Positions 23,571 through 35,667 of a DNA stretch of 64,000 nucleotides are shown piece by piece (position 1 is the stretch's first letter; each line of letters starts with the position of its first letter). The DNA is from Amphirosellinia nigrospora (Eukaryota > Ascomycota > Sordariomycetes > Xylariales > Xylariaceae), in NCBI GenBank assembly GCA_004123355.1, contig SCHM01000008.1, positions 429,501 to 493,500 on the forward strand, written 5' to 3'. A program made the translations under genes and the position numbers. Under the pieces are notes generated by a model that ran no database searches, was not told where the DNA came from, and saw only the letters and a list, made by a program, of their open reading frames with translations.

Positions 23571-26500
23571 ATGGCGTCGATCTCCTCTCCGACCGCCTTA
23601 GGCAGCGATATTCTAAGACACCAGCCTGCATCACCGTCTAATCCTGTGCTGCCGGCGCCGCCCACTCGCTCGTCTCACGATAGTTACTCTCGCGCCAACG
23701 CCGCATCTGCTACGACCACCGCGACCACCGCCGCCGAGTCTAGCGTGAGCATTACGAGAGATGGACCTGTGCGCCCGCTGCAATCGACGACCTCTTCATC
23801 TGGGGATCTCAGTGCGTGCCCCTCTCTGGACGTGTCGGGTGATATTATGAAGTGAAGCGCAGAGGGGAAAAGAAGCGGTATGCTGACGGGGCTAAACCTC
23901 GGCGCGTTCTAGGCACCGACATTTCTCAACGTCCGGCTTTGACGCCAACGCCAACCACAACCCTGGTCAAGAAAGATAGAGCGAAACCCGCCCGCAAGGA
24001 TACCGCTTCGGCCGTGGCTGCGGCTGTCTCAAAAGAAATCATCAAAGAGCCGGCAGATTCTAGAGACTCTATTAAAGAAGATGTCCGAGATCAAAGGATA
24101 ACCGCCAATGGACGAACCGCATCCCCCCTCCTCCGGTCTAGCTCCGTGGACCCTTTGTCGCATGTACGTTGATAGCCATTTTCCCATGGCTACCCCTTAT
24201 ACCTATCGGCCCTCTATTGTTACTACGCGATTTCTCGTCCTGCTGCTACTACCGTCCAGGTTTCTTTGTTTTATATCGTTAGTATAAGCTAAGTCTAACA
24301 TCGCTCTAGCATATCTTCACGAGGACCAACACGGAACGCACAATCACCTCGCGACTACTTAACCCGACACGTCCAGAGAGCCCTTCCAATGAGTCTGTAT
24401 CGCGCCCGGGCCCCGACGTCCCCAACAAGTTGTCTACTGCCCAACCTGACTCGGCTAGAGACAAGAAGTATGTGTTTCCTGAAGCCTGAAAGGTCTGCCT
24501 GCTAATTCTGCATCGTTTGCTTGTTATAGAAAAGGTGGCTCGTTCCTTAGTCGACTGAGCATGATAGGTGGCAAAAAGAAAGATGAGGATAGTCTGGATA
24601 ATGAATCCGAGATCAGCGAGCAGAGGACTGAGGGTGCTAACGCCGTCGCCTTCTCTTCTGCCCTCTATATCCCCCACCATAAGCAGCCACCTCGCTATAT
24701 TCGAGTTCGCGCCCAGAATAGGAGGTCTCAGAAGTTTGACCGCATCTTTCTCGCTCAGGAATTAGGAGGGGCGCGTTCTTCAGTACCTCATGGACAGCGT
24801 CCCGCTGTTAATGAGGACCCTCCCTCTGGGCAACAAGCCAAATCCGATGCTACGTCGGGTGGGCCTATATGGGCTGTTGAATTTAGCCAAGACGGTAGAT
24901 TCCTCGCAACTGGTGGTCGAGACCGTGTCTTGCGGGTCTGGGCTGTGATCGCTACGCAAGAGGATCGCAAAGCCTATGATGAGGAAGAGAACGCCAACAC
25001 GGAGAAAGAAGAGCGCCTGAGTGCTCCCGTATTTCACCCACAACCAGCTCGCGAGTTTAAGGGGCACGAGGGCGACATCCTAGATTTGAGCTGGAGCAAG
25101 AACAACTTTCTTCTCTCGTCATCCATGGATAAGACTGTCAGATTATGGCACATGAGTCGGCGAGAGTGTTTATGTACATTCAAACATAAAGATTTTGTTG
25201 CTTCTATTGCTTTTCATCCCCGAGACGATCGCTTCTTCCTCGCGGGGTCACTTGACTCTAGCTTACGGCTCTGGAGCATACCGGACAAGGCCGTGGCATA
25301 TTCGAGCCAATTATCCGACATTATTACGGCTGTGGGGTTCTCTCCGGATGGCAAGACAGCGATTGCTGGGACCTTGCATGGTCTGTGCATGTTCTACGAG
25401 ACGGAGGGATTAAAGCCGCTCAGTCAGTTACATGTACGATCCTCGCGAGGCAAGAATGCCAAGGGGAGCAAGATCACGGGCATACAGACGATTAATTATT
25501 CACTTAACAACGCAGACAATGAAGCTAAATTGCTAGTCACCTCGAATGATTCACGAATCCGCATCTATAACTTGGCCAATAAGACTCTTGAGGCGAAGCT
25601 CAAAGGCCACGAGAATGTGTGTAACCAGATTCGAGCAAGCTTTAGTGACGACGGAGCGTTTGTCATCTGTGGTAGTGAGGATAAGAAAGCTTTCATATGG
25701 TCAAAGGCAATTGTTGAGTCGGACAGCAGAGAAAAACGTGCCGGTGAATATTTTGAAGCTCATTCCGACGTTGTTACAGCTGCCATTTTTGCACCGACAA
25801 CCACCCGTCAGCTTCTCCAAGCGTCCCATGATCCCATTTTCACCCTCTGTAACCCTCCCCCGTCACGTTGCGAAGTAAGGAAGAGTCGGCAACCAACCTA
25901 GGAACATACGATACTCAATCAGAGTATTCTGAAAAGATCAGAAAACCTGAAGAGACACCGGCTTTTATTTCTCGTTCTGCCCACTCTGATGGCCAAATTA
26001 TCGTGACGACAGACAACTCTGGCTGATCAAGGTGTTCCGGCAAGATTGTGCCTTTGCCAAACGACGACATGACAATTGGGACTAGCTCCACATTCTCAAG
26101 AAAGCTTGGTCGGACAGGTTGCTTTTCGCTAGAACGGTAGCATCGTGACAGGAACCAGCGTGAGCAGTCGCGATCCGCATTCTCGACGTGGTTCGCTCTC
26201 ACAGCCCGTCCAAATCAATTCAGATAGGATCAACACGTGGCGCCATGGTGTTGATCCAACCGGTCGACCATTATCCATGACATTGGCCAACACGGCTACG
26301 ACAACGCCTGCTGGTAGCGTGCGGTCGCCATCGCCGACCAAGAATCGCACGCCTGTATCGCTGACGCTGGCGAACCCTTCAGAATCACAAAAACAGTTCA
26401 ACAATATAACATCGCCTATCCTACACCCCACAAGTCCGACAACAAGTAGTCGCTCAAACAAGACGAGTGAGACACCCCGAGAGATAGACACATCAGTTCC

Positions 26501-27041
26501 CCCCACTCCAAGTTTCTCCTTCCGCTCTATAGACGATGATGCCGACGAACTGCGTCTTGACTCTGTGGGCGCAAGCTATTCGTTCTGGAACCTCAATAAA
26601 TGGCGCAACATGAGCCAAGGCCGTAGCAACGGACAAAATGGTGCGGATCCTCTGCGCTCGAGACAAGAGCGATCGGCAAGCGGCTCCCTCAATCCAGACG
26701 AGGCGACACCACGCGGATCGTACGGTCGAAAGAGCTCGGACGCTGATACGAACAAAAATAGCTTTTCGGATCGGCGGAGAAGCGGTCGCGCCAGCGTCAG
26801 CCGACTCTGGCCCTCGCCGCTCGAGGAACGAGACGAGAATGACGGGTTCCTAGCCCCGCCCGAACGTGTTCTGACCAACCGCACGGGGTCGATCAGCCAA
26901 CTCAGCTCGGAACTCACGGCGAGTGAAGATGGCGAGGAAATGGAGTGCGTCAAGTGTGGGAATCAGGACTTCCGCGCCAAGAGGGTCGGCGGCATGCAGA
27001 GGCTGCTGTGCGGCAAATGTGGGCGCATGGTCGATGTATGA
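23571..27041 (+). CDS. WD40-repeat protein with C-terminal zinc ribbon (WDR44/DGR2-like)
   Basis: A long gene beginning MASISSPTALGSDIL. The N-terminal 300 residues are Ser/Thr/Pro-rich and disordered. Two introns lie near 24165-24310 and 24470-24530. The WD40 domain follows: PIWAVEFSQDGRFLATGGRD, GHEGDILDLSWSKNNFLLSSSMDKTVRLWH, FVASIAFHPRDDRFFLAGSLD, IITAVGFSPDGKTAIAG and GHENVCNQIRASFSDDGAFVICGSEDK. The C-terminus is basic and disordered, then ends in a zinc ribbon with CVKCGNQDFRAKR and LLCGKCGRMVDV. At least four indels (about 23852, 25861, 26024, 26050-26135) split it; adding single bases to G or C runs restores most of it. WDR44 relatives bind Rab11-type GTPases in animals; the fungal role is not established. 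Total product about 1,100 residues. Confidence 0.8.
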
Positions 27042-29123
27042 TGGAGCTGGTGTCTTGTATATTGATTGATTATGATGGGTTTATAGTGCTGCATACGCAT
27101 ATATGATGACAGCGGGCCATTGATTTTTGCACTGTACCTGTGTAATGGAGTTTGGGTAAAAGTTCAGCGATCTAGGGGAGGGGATATTTAGGTCGTGGGT
27201 CACTTTTGTATATCTGTGTTGGGCTTTGTATATCGAAAAGAGAATGTAGTTATATGTCTAATATCGTTGACCTCTGATTTGTTGTGATTCGATTTCTTTC
27301 TTTTCCTCATCCCCCTTTTACCCCCTTTTACCCCCTTTTGCCCCCTTTTGCCCCCTTTGCCCCCTTGCCCCCCTTTGCCCTTCTTCTACCCTCTTGTATA
27401 CTAATGCCGCATATCCTCAAGCTTGAATAGCTATATCGTTACTACCGCGAGAACTCATATATTAACATCACAGGATAGACCGGTGAGCAGCAACGACCTA
27501 GCACTGCGTACTCATTGTAGGGATTATCTCAGCGTGAGGGAAGGGCCATTACGGAGTAAAACGCCTCAGCCACAGTAAACGTATCGGGCTTGTATCGGTC
27601 GGGTATTTCTACTTTTTAGCTTTGCCCCTCTGACAGACTGTATATGATGAGCAGCGGTTAGTCTTAGCCTAGGGTTGTAGAGATTGGCGGGAAGGAAGGG
27701 ATAGGACTATAGGCCGATAAAGTAAATTGACGCTGCGGCTGTATTGCACAAGACGTAATGAGGGAGAGGAAAGCAATCTATGTGAGACAACTGCCTACCT
27801 CCACTTTGTCGCGTGCTTGTTGTTTGCTGCATTTGTCATTTAGGATATCGCAAGGCCTCTTTTGTTGCTCAAAAAGGTGTAAGAACTGCATAGTCCCACC
27901 GCGATGGCGATGGTATTGCCGAAGCGGTGTGCCTAATAGGTTGTCGCTGGGCGTTTTCTTTAAAATGACAATGGCTGACGAGTACAGCTTGTGGATGACG
28001 TTGATACACGGCGTCCCGTTGTGATAAACGGGACCGTAACTGATCGTTTTGGAACTTGCATGGCCCAACCAAGGCTTGAAATATCGAGAAGACCACTTCA
28101 GGAGGATCTACTTGGTGTATCTTGATATTTCTAGTAGCGTCAAGGCTAGGGTTTCACTAACACAGTGCATTTCTGTTTATTCATCCCACCTATTTTATTT
28201 ATCATCAATTCCTGAAGATCTATTTCCCACCCTATTTCTATCGTGGCGCCAACGATGCTGAGTGGGAATCTCGCCTCGAAAATTTTAGCACTAAGCCTTG
28301 TTTTGAGGTGCCAATAGTGTATTTGCCGGTGGCATTCTTTCTCTGCATGGTCGGTAGAACGCTACTGGCTGCGGATCGTCATATGCTACACGAGTTGCTT
28401 GCAGTGGCGAGAAGCGACACAGTCGATACATCAATACAGGATTGGTTGAAGAGACCGGGCACCTCTGTCCAGCCAGGTGGTTAGGCTAACCTGCAGCGGC
28501 TTATAATTTGCCCGTGGTGTTTGTGCTGCGGAACTTCTAACAGAAGCGAAAGGACACCTCTCAATGGTATGCTTGGCGGCTTAGATGTGACCAAGGGCTC
28601 AGCTGTCATCTTCGAATCCGTGAGCCTGAATGACGAAAGGAAAAATTGAGATTGGGTTGAGAAATGGTACCTGAGGAAGAAGGTATAAGTTCAGCTCCTT
28701 TCGTTTTACTCTAGTTGTTACCTCGTAGGTCGAAAACGTGGCCGCCCTGAAACGAATGATACTTTAGTAATAGGGGGTTTTCTTGGTTTAGGATTGGTTT
28801 AGAATTGGGTGCGTTATCTTCTCCAAATCTGACGTCCTACCAGGGGTTGTTTTCTGCACCTTGGTGTTTGCCTGCATATGGTGGCGCACGGCTGATGTCA
28901 GGTCAGGTGTCCTGGCGCGTTGTTGTGCGGCCCCAAGTAGAAAAAGCAACAAAGATGACAGTAGCTAGACGACATTGAGGCTCTACATCCCCTCGCCCGG
29001 CTTCCCCGCATTGCGAGAGTTGTATATTCACTCTCATAGTCCGTATCGCTTCTGTACGAGACAGACAACTATATCATGTCATTATCTATTGTTTCCTGAG
29101 TTACATTGGTATTCTAAGATAAT
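27042..29123. other. intergenic, 2.1 kb
   Basis: Spacer between the WD40 gene and the membrane-protein gene. A C/T-rich decamer array lies at 27311-27380 and is listed separately. Overlapping 70-96 codon frames on both strands at 27758-28260 show no recognised domain and differ in frame; they could be remnants but I cannot support a gene. Confidence 0.45.
27311..27380. repeat. polypyrimidine decamer microsatellite
   Basis: Four near-perfect CCCCCTTTTR units at 27311-27350, decaying into CCCCTTTGCC-type units to about 27380. The strand asymmetry (all C/T on the plus strand) makes it a potential triplex-forming mirror-like tract. It lies about 270 bases downstream of the WD40 stop. Confidence 0.7.
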
Positions 29124-30746
29124 ATGTTGAACTTCACGGGCACAAGACTACAGCTTTCTTCGCAATGGAGGAACCCTAGCGATGTCACTACCGTGCTCAT
29201 GGTTATTGGAGGAGACATAGTTCAGAAAGCGCTCGCGCAAACTACAGGGTGCCTATACACCCCAGTTTGCTTCTCTTTCGGTTGGGTTACGTATGCCTTC
29301 ATTGCCCTCATTGGTGTAATAGGTGACGGGAGATTGCTCCCACCCCAGATTACGCCGTTAAAGTGTTCAATCTGAGGTCGGGATATTGTCGCGATAATAG
29401 AAACTGGATTATCGGACGCATCGTTCGTGACATGGAGGCATACATGTCACGAAAAGAGCCAATGCCTCATAGCGGAATACGCATTTCCATATGGGAAGCT
29501 AAGGAGAACCGAAATCGCCATACGAAACACTCATACAACAAGATTCATATCTTGGGACTAGTCATCACAGTTCTACAACTGGTTATTGCATCAATCCCCC
29601 TATTTCGTTATGGCGATTGGGGTATCTTGTTACTGACAGCAGCTGGCACCTTTTTAGCATTGATCACGGGTAGTCTTCCCCAATGGCGAGCAGAAAAACT
29701 GCCAAACAGACAACACTCTAAAGCCAATTTCGCCTTGACATCTGGCAATGGTTCCAAAGACATCATGATAATAATCGGCGGCGGCCATTGTCTGGACTTG
29801 GAAGAGCTTTGTTTGCCAGAGACGCCTCGCAACGGGAAGCCGTGGGAAAAGTTTGCACGGGGAGAACCGGGCCTGTTCACGAAGCCGCAGAAGAGCGCGA
29901 CTGGTTTGCTGCTTCTCCATCGCACCGGAACTCAGATGATGAATGCTAGAGTTATCCGGGGTCTCCCATCAGGTTTCTGGCTTACGCTCTGCGTCTGCGT
30001 CGTTCAATCGCTTGCGTGGCTCGTCATCCTCATCACTTCTGCTGCGCTCTCGGAGCACACCTGGTTTCTCATTTTGGTCGGAGTCGTTGGTATGTTTCAA
30101 AATGCCTACTTGGCCGCAGTTGAGAGGAGCCCAAAACATCGCAACCTACCTCTGAGGCACGTCGAGACAATCATGAGACGCAAGGTTATGGATGGTCTCA
30201 TGGACCTCCAGGTCGGTTACGGGTGCGGTCGTCCGCTCGTGTCCGAGTTTTTCCCCGGACTATTACGCGAAGAGGAGGATGCGTGGTGGCGCGGAGACCG
30301 GAAGGTGTATGACGAGGTCCGATCACAGTTTAAGAGCTCCCGTGGTGCACCTCGCAGTCTCATGCCCAATTCCTCCATCATCAACCTGTCCAGGTCTGAG
30401 GGAGATGGTATTACGGGTGTCAGTCAAGACATAAAAAGCCCCCTCATACGTTAACAAATCTGAGTCATTACGGAGATGCCGCCACAACACCACTACAAAG
30501 GTCTATTGAAGTGGACTTGAGACGGCCGAAATCGCCGCCTCTCGCTTACCAGCCACCAGCACTGGGTACACTGGTACACTTGATGAAACATCATATGAGA
30601 GGAAGTCTGACGAAAAGTCAACAGATATGAATATTCTGATTCGAGAATCTTTTCAATCTCCTGGCCCTTCACGATCCTCGACATTGCAGCGCGCATCTGT
30701 CATCCAAGAAAATATGGTAGCTGCACCTCCGGAATGGATGGGATAG
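29124..30746 (+). CDS. fungal multipass membrane protein of unknown function
   Basis: Starts MLNFTGTRLQLSSQWRNPSD, a start I associate with a widespread but uncharacterised fungal family. Hydrophobic segments: VTTVLMVIGGDIVQKAL, FSFGWVTYAFIALIGVIG, ILGLVITVLQLVIASIPLF, WGILLLTAAGTFLALITG, FWLTLCVCVVQSLAWLVILI and TWFLILVGVVGMFQNAYLAA. Between the second and third is the conserved stretch NWIIGRIVRDMEAYMSRKEP. Three one-base deletions in C runs (near 29346, 30443 and 30516) hide the joins. The last two conceal a Ser/Thr-rich cytosolic tail ending MVAAPPEWMG at the TAG at 30744-30746, about 100 residues beyond the apparent stop at 30454. Such genes are often near HET/NLR-like genes in fungal genomes, as here (inference). 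Confidence 0.75.
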
Positions 30747-31095
30747 CTACTTATGTAAAATATTTCACCAGAGGAATTTGTAGGCTTTGCTGTTTAGCAA
30801 CTACTAGGTCCCGGCCCAGTGTCTTCGGAATGATTAACGACTGTCCATCACTCTCTTTTCTGTATTTTCTCGGTAGGGGTGTCTAGGAATCTCATATCGG
30901 CGTCAGCCTTGTATTTTGTTGAGTGTTATCTCACATCCTATAAATTGAAATTTACTGCACGTCCATAACGAGGGTCTGGCAAGTTCCTCGATAATGTATT
31001 AGAAGAGAATATTTTTTAACATCGTATAACTCCCGCAGTCCACTTTGTACATATTTATGAGTTCCCAGTATCCAAATTGTCATACAAGGTGAAAT
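30747..31095. other. intergenic between convergent genes
   Basis: A 349-base AT-rich spacer between the 3' ends of the membrane-protein gene and the HET-domain gene. No gene or structured element seen. Confidence 0.45.
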
Positions 31096-34063
31096 CTATG
31101 TCCTTGAGAGCCAATTCCAAGTCACGGAACGTTTCGTAGGTTTGGGAGCCGGGTGCGCCTCGTCAAAAGACCTTGAAGGCTCTTCAACGATGGTCCCTAC
31201 CCGGCGTGGCCCTGGCACTTGTTGGCTCTTGCTGCTGCCCGTTCCACCGAATAACCTTAAAAGCAACGAGCGTTGGCCGTCCTTAGATGGTCCCGCCTGA
31301 GCCCCAGTAGAGTCTCCCGTCTGTCCCCTATCTGCGAAATAGCTGTCTACGTACCACACTTGACTATTGTCTAGCTCTTCTGCCACACAGATTTCGTCAT
31401 CCATTTCGGGATTGACCATGATTTCTGGAATGTGTGGAGCGTCATCAGGGGCCTTGTAATTCTCAAAGTACCTCCCTCGATTAACTGCATGGAAATTTGG
31501 CTGTGTCTCACGTGAGACTTTGACTCGCCGTATGATCTCAGAAAAAAAGATTCTGTGATGACTTTTCCTTCTAAAATCCAGTCCGCGACGACTGATTTCA
31601 TCACCTGATGACCTTGTTGTTAAATTATTATGATCAATTCTTGACTCGCTATGATCGGTGTTTTCAATCTTCCAGATTCGCACAAGGAGTCCTATCTCGG
31701 CAGGGGCGTCATCTGGTTTTGGACGGGAAAGGATGATTGCAAGGGGTTCGGGATCGTCAATAAGTCGTTGAAGATAATCCGGAGTGGTCGTGTCGTCCGC
31801 AGGTTCGGCGACATACCAATCTAGAAAATTAGGACCTGTCGGAAACCAGAACCTTTTGTCCTGCTTGTCTGTCGCCAACAAAAGCTTCTTGTTTTTTGAC
31901 TCTAACAAGAATCCTGGATATGACACCTTTAGGCCATTACGGTTCGTCATATCGAGTCCCGCTGTCGAGTTTATGATGCCCAGCGGGTCAGGAGCGTCCA
32001 CAGGATCAGCAGACATCCAAGTCCTTGTAGCCCAGCCAAACCCACATTTATTGATCCTCTCACCCTGTAGAAAGATGATGCCCGGCGGAATCGAATCGGG
32101 CCATCGATCGTTGAACTGGGTCCAAAACCTCACCATCAATGCATCCATCTTTCCAGTTCGCCTAGCATCATCTTGAACGCTTTGCTTTTTGGCAAGCGGT
32201 GCCTGTTCTAAACCCTCTTTTTCTATTGTGGTATTTTGGTAGTCAAGGTTCAAAAGGGTCGCAAGCGCAAGTGTCTCATGGTATTCATTACTTGTGGTCT
32301 GCCATTTGAGTCAGTGGACAGCGGGAACGAGGAGATTTGAGGAACTATCAACTTACACGCCACTTTGCTGCTTTCCATATATTAGCGATTAGCACTGCAG
32401 CTGGCCTTCCCTCTAGGCCCTTATCTCTCTTCATGAGATGATTTCTTCGCTCTCCTCTTTCATGGTCTATAATATGGTGTCGCAGGTGTTCATTGACCAT
32501 GCTTAAAAGGGCGGTCGTAATACTGGCACCGGAGCTCTTCCTCAGATTGGCTGAAACATCCTTAAACTCCCTCAGGTGCTTGTCAGGTCGTTGAGATTCA
32601 CGGAACGAAAAATGTATTTTGTTGCTCAAGAAGGCTTCTTGTAACGTCCAAAGGCGTCGCATCCAGCTACTAGCTAGGATCCTCATGGCGGCGTGTGCCG
32701 GCTTATCTTCCACTCCTGGAGGCATGTTGGTCAAACCCCCATCTAGAACAATCGTGAAGGCTGATTCTCGGAAAACCGTGAAGATCTGGCTTATTGCTAG
32801 TTTTCTCCTCTCCAAGTGTTTTTGATACTCCGATTTATTTCTGTTCTCGAGGTGCTTTGGTGCCAGAGGGATTACCAGTGTATCCATCCAAAATGGGCGG
32901 TGTTCGAACCCAAGGCTGCGAAGCTGCCGCCATATGAATCGGAGCTGGCAAGGATAGAGCTTGTTCTCAGTTTCATTCCCAAACCCGTCCGACCACACGT
33001 GCGAAATTGTTGCATAGTCCGTCTCTTTTGTTCGAGGCAGAACTGTCAATTCGATGACACTCGCATTTGTCGGGTCTTCTCGGAATTGCAACAAAGGAAT
33101 CTTGGCTTCAGGCTTCTCCTCCAAGAGCTCACGAACCACGACCATGTTCGGGCCTTGCATCTGCCCACAATCTTCATCAATGCAATCTCCTGCATGTGCT
33201 GGGCGATATTGACCGGCCTTATCCAATGGTTTGACGAAGCAGTTATTGTTGTCGCACTTCGGGTGATGATCTGTTCCTTTGGTGTGGGTCTGACCTCTGA
33301 ACCTGTCAGTCTCTCGGTATGCCCACCACGACGCCAGTAGTAGGGTGGCGTGAGATCGAAGTTGATTTCGCCACAGATGTGTTGTTCTAGGGCACCACTG
33401 TTCCTTGTGCATCCTTGACCATACATACTGTGGTTGCCCCCATCCTTCTCCGTCGTCCCGGTGCCAGCCCCTGAGCTCTGAGCAGGTCTGCTCTAGGATC
33501 TGTGACTTCACGGCCGAGAGAGTCTCACCCAATATCATCAAGGAGAGCGCAAGGGAATCGGAAATGTAAAGCGGGTTCCCAGGTGCGAGCTGCACGCTCT
33601 TATCATAACTGCAGTTCCTTCGTGTCACTCGTCGTGCGATGTCCAGTACCCTCTCGGCCCGGATCATTCTGAGCTTGATACCATTCGGATTTTGGAGTTC
33701 CCAATTTTGCCACTTTTCCATTGCTGGGTTCAGCTTCTTCGTAGTGACATAATGCTTATCGTCACTTAAAAGATCGTCGTAGACGAGAATGGGCTGCCCT
33801 TCTTCTTGAACAACGGTGAATATAAGACCGAAGAACAGCCATGCTTGGAGAAATGGACCTAATTCCTTCTCGACCTGTGACGACTGATCTGAATCTGGGT
33901 TGTAGAACGGGCCAATCTTGTAGTCCTGGCCGAGCGTCCATCCTCTTTCTCTCGCAAAGTCATGAAAGGACATCCAATCGCTGGGAGGGCTGTACCGATC
34001 AAGCCTTGTTACATTCTCCACGTCGACATCTGGGATGTTGAAATCCCCTTTTAGGTGGTCCAT
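31096..34063 (-). CDS. HET (heterokaryon incompatibility) domain protein
   Basis: Minus strand, two exons: 34063-32357 and 32298-31096, separated by a 58-base intron (GTAAGT...GGCAG) after KAAKWR. The product is about 969 residues. The start MDHLKGDFNIPDV matches the MDH(L/I) opening seen in this subgroup. HET signatures lie around residues 330-490: VIELTVLPRTKETDYATISHVW with SDGFGN, FWMDTLVIP, RKLAISQIFTVFRESAFTIVL, and SSWMRRLWTLQEA. HET proteins trigger non-self cell death after hyphal fusion. Two departures are notable. The usual WIDTLCIP box reads WMDTLVIP, losing the Cys. The protein carries a 330-residue N-terminal extension (QAWLFFGLIFTVV) and a long C-terminal half with no known domain. 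There is no frame break over 3 kb, in contrast to the neighbours. Confidence 0.88.
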
Positions 34064-34086
34064 GTCGTAATAAAACGCTCAAGTGC

Positions 34087-34560
34087 TTACGATTGCTGAT
34101 TACAGCATAGCACTAGCACAATGAAAATAGCTACCGAAAGATTCGATGAAGTACGAATATGGACTCGGGCTGGAAATGGACGGCGTGCCATTTTGTCAAT
34201 TTTGTGCATCGGCGGCTCCAGAGCCTCATCCCCCAAATAATCCATTATCCTGTTCTCTCGTAAACACCAAGTCCAAATCGAGCACATATCGACGGATATA
34301 GTTCTTCATGCAGGCAGAGGTGGGCCGCCATAATCGACGACGAACCGGTCTCGCACGTCGGAATCTCCGCACTGGCTGAAGAACGCCACCTCCAACAGTA
34401 GATACCAAATTGAACTTGGAGGGTGCGCCCTGCAGGTCAAGAGCCAATGATCGTTCGGCCACCCTGGCCTCTTACCGAATGCATGTGCCCTGGAGGTCAT
34501 CTGCTTATCGAAGGAGGTAGGCTTGGGGCTGAATACTTTTGGTGCAAATGCTGATTCCAT
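34087..34560 (-). CDS. small hypothetical protein or gene remnant upstream of the HET gene
   Basis: Starting at ATG 34560 (MESAFAPKVFSPKPTSF), the frame runs to PPLPA near 34306. With one or two indels it continues through MKNYIRRYVLDLDLVF, DEALEPPMHKIDKMARRPFP and a hydrophobic end, VAIFIVLVLCC. Composition looks coding (Trp, His and Cys in WPNDHWLLTCRAHPPSS) but I recognise no domain. It ends just 24 bases from the HET start on the same strand. It could be a separate 145-residue gene, a 5' exon group of the HET gene, or a fragment of another incompatibility-type gene. The intron needed to fuse it to the HET frame does not phase cleanly. Confidence 0.35.
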
Positions 34561-35667
34561 ACACCACAAAAACCCAGACCAAGTAGCCTGAAAGCAGGCG
34601 ACGTGAAGGGTATGGGTAACTTACAGTAAGTTGTGTAGTTGAAGATCCAACTGGTTCGAAGCGCCTAGGTTAGAGCTGAAAACACAAAAAGAAAAGCAAC
34701 CAGAATTGCACGAAGCTAGCCCCACACAACCAATACCTCGTTCACATAGTAGGGGAGGGACAATAACGACAATAACCCTCGCTTATTTACCTATGTAGGC
34801 AGGCTGCGTGGAAGGCTTACTGGCTGCGCTGCTTCAGCAATGCGCCACCCTGCCGAGTAAGAGAATTAGCTCCCTCAAGCTATTTGCTATTTTTAATAAG
34901 CCCAGATCATACAAGTAGGTCGCCGTATTCGCTTGCGCCGTGCGCAAGTGAGATGAGCATCTAGCCGCCTGAGTTGGAAGCAGGAGGTAAAATGGGTCTA
35001 GTTTCAGATATGCAGGTGTATTTACTCGTGGTGTGTCAATCATGGCGACGCAGAGCCCGTCGGTCCCTGTCCTTAGATTCCAAATTGTTCTGATTGCCAC
35101 GTTTTATTGACCAAGGCAGCTGTCGAAGTACCAATTTAAGCTATCTTGTACGCCCTTGGTGACCTGTAAGGATTAGGTACCCAAGGTACTTAAGGTATGG
35201 TCCCTGAAGTAAGGCAAACATGCAACCTCGAACTAACTACCTTGGTACTTAAGTATTGTACTGGAAGCATTGAATACAACTCAAGGTAAGTGCATTTCAA
35301 GAGACTGAAACAGAGCAGGCCGCGATTACCTCGGCCATCACATCATATAAAGAACGGCCGAGCGTCTATTTCCAATTGTAGAGAGCTGCCCAGACATAGG
35401 ACCTGCTGGCGCTGACAATCACCATTCTATGTATTCATTTGGCATGTCGGCATGTCGGCATGAGGTACATATGCGTCTGTGTACCTAATTGATATACACA
35501 CCCTCCCCAATTAACACGGGCGTGCCTCGAACGCCAGGGCTCATTCGCGAGGCACTCCGCCATTGATCGCATCCCTCATAAGCACACCAAGCCCCTATGG
35601 TCCACGCCTTTGTTGCGTAGTTCATTTTCAGTGCACATTTTGACACATGATGAAGGTAATTATGGCC
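34561..35667. other. divergent intergenic region
   Basis: A 1.1 kb spacer between the minus-strand HET side and the plus-strand hydrolase-TPR gene. It contains an imperfect inverted/direct repeat around CCAAGGTACTTAAGG (about 35182-35260) and three copies of GGCATGTC at 35441-35463. It holds the promoters of both sides; no RNA gene seen. Confidence 0.45.
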
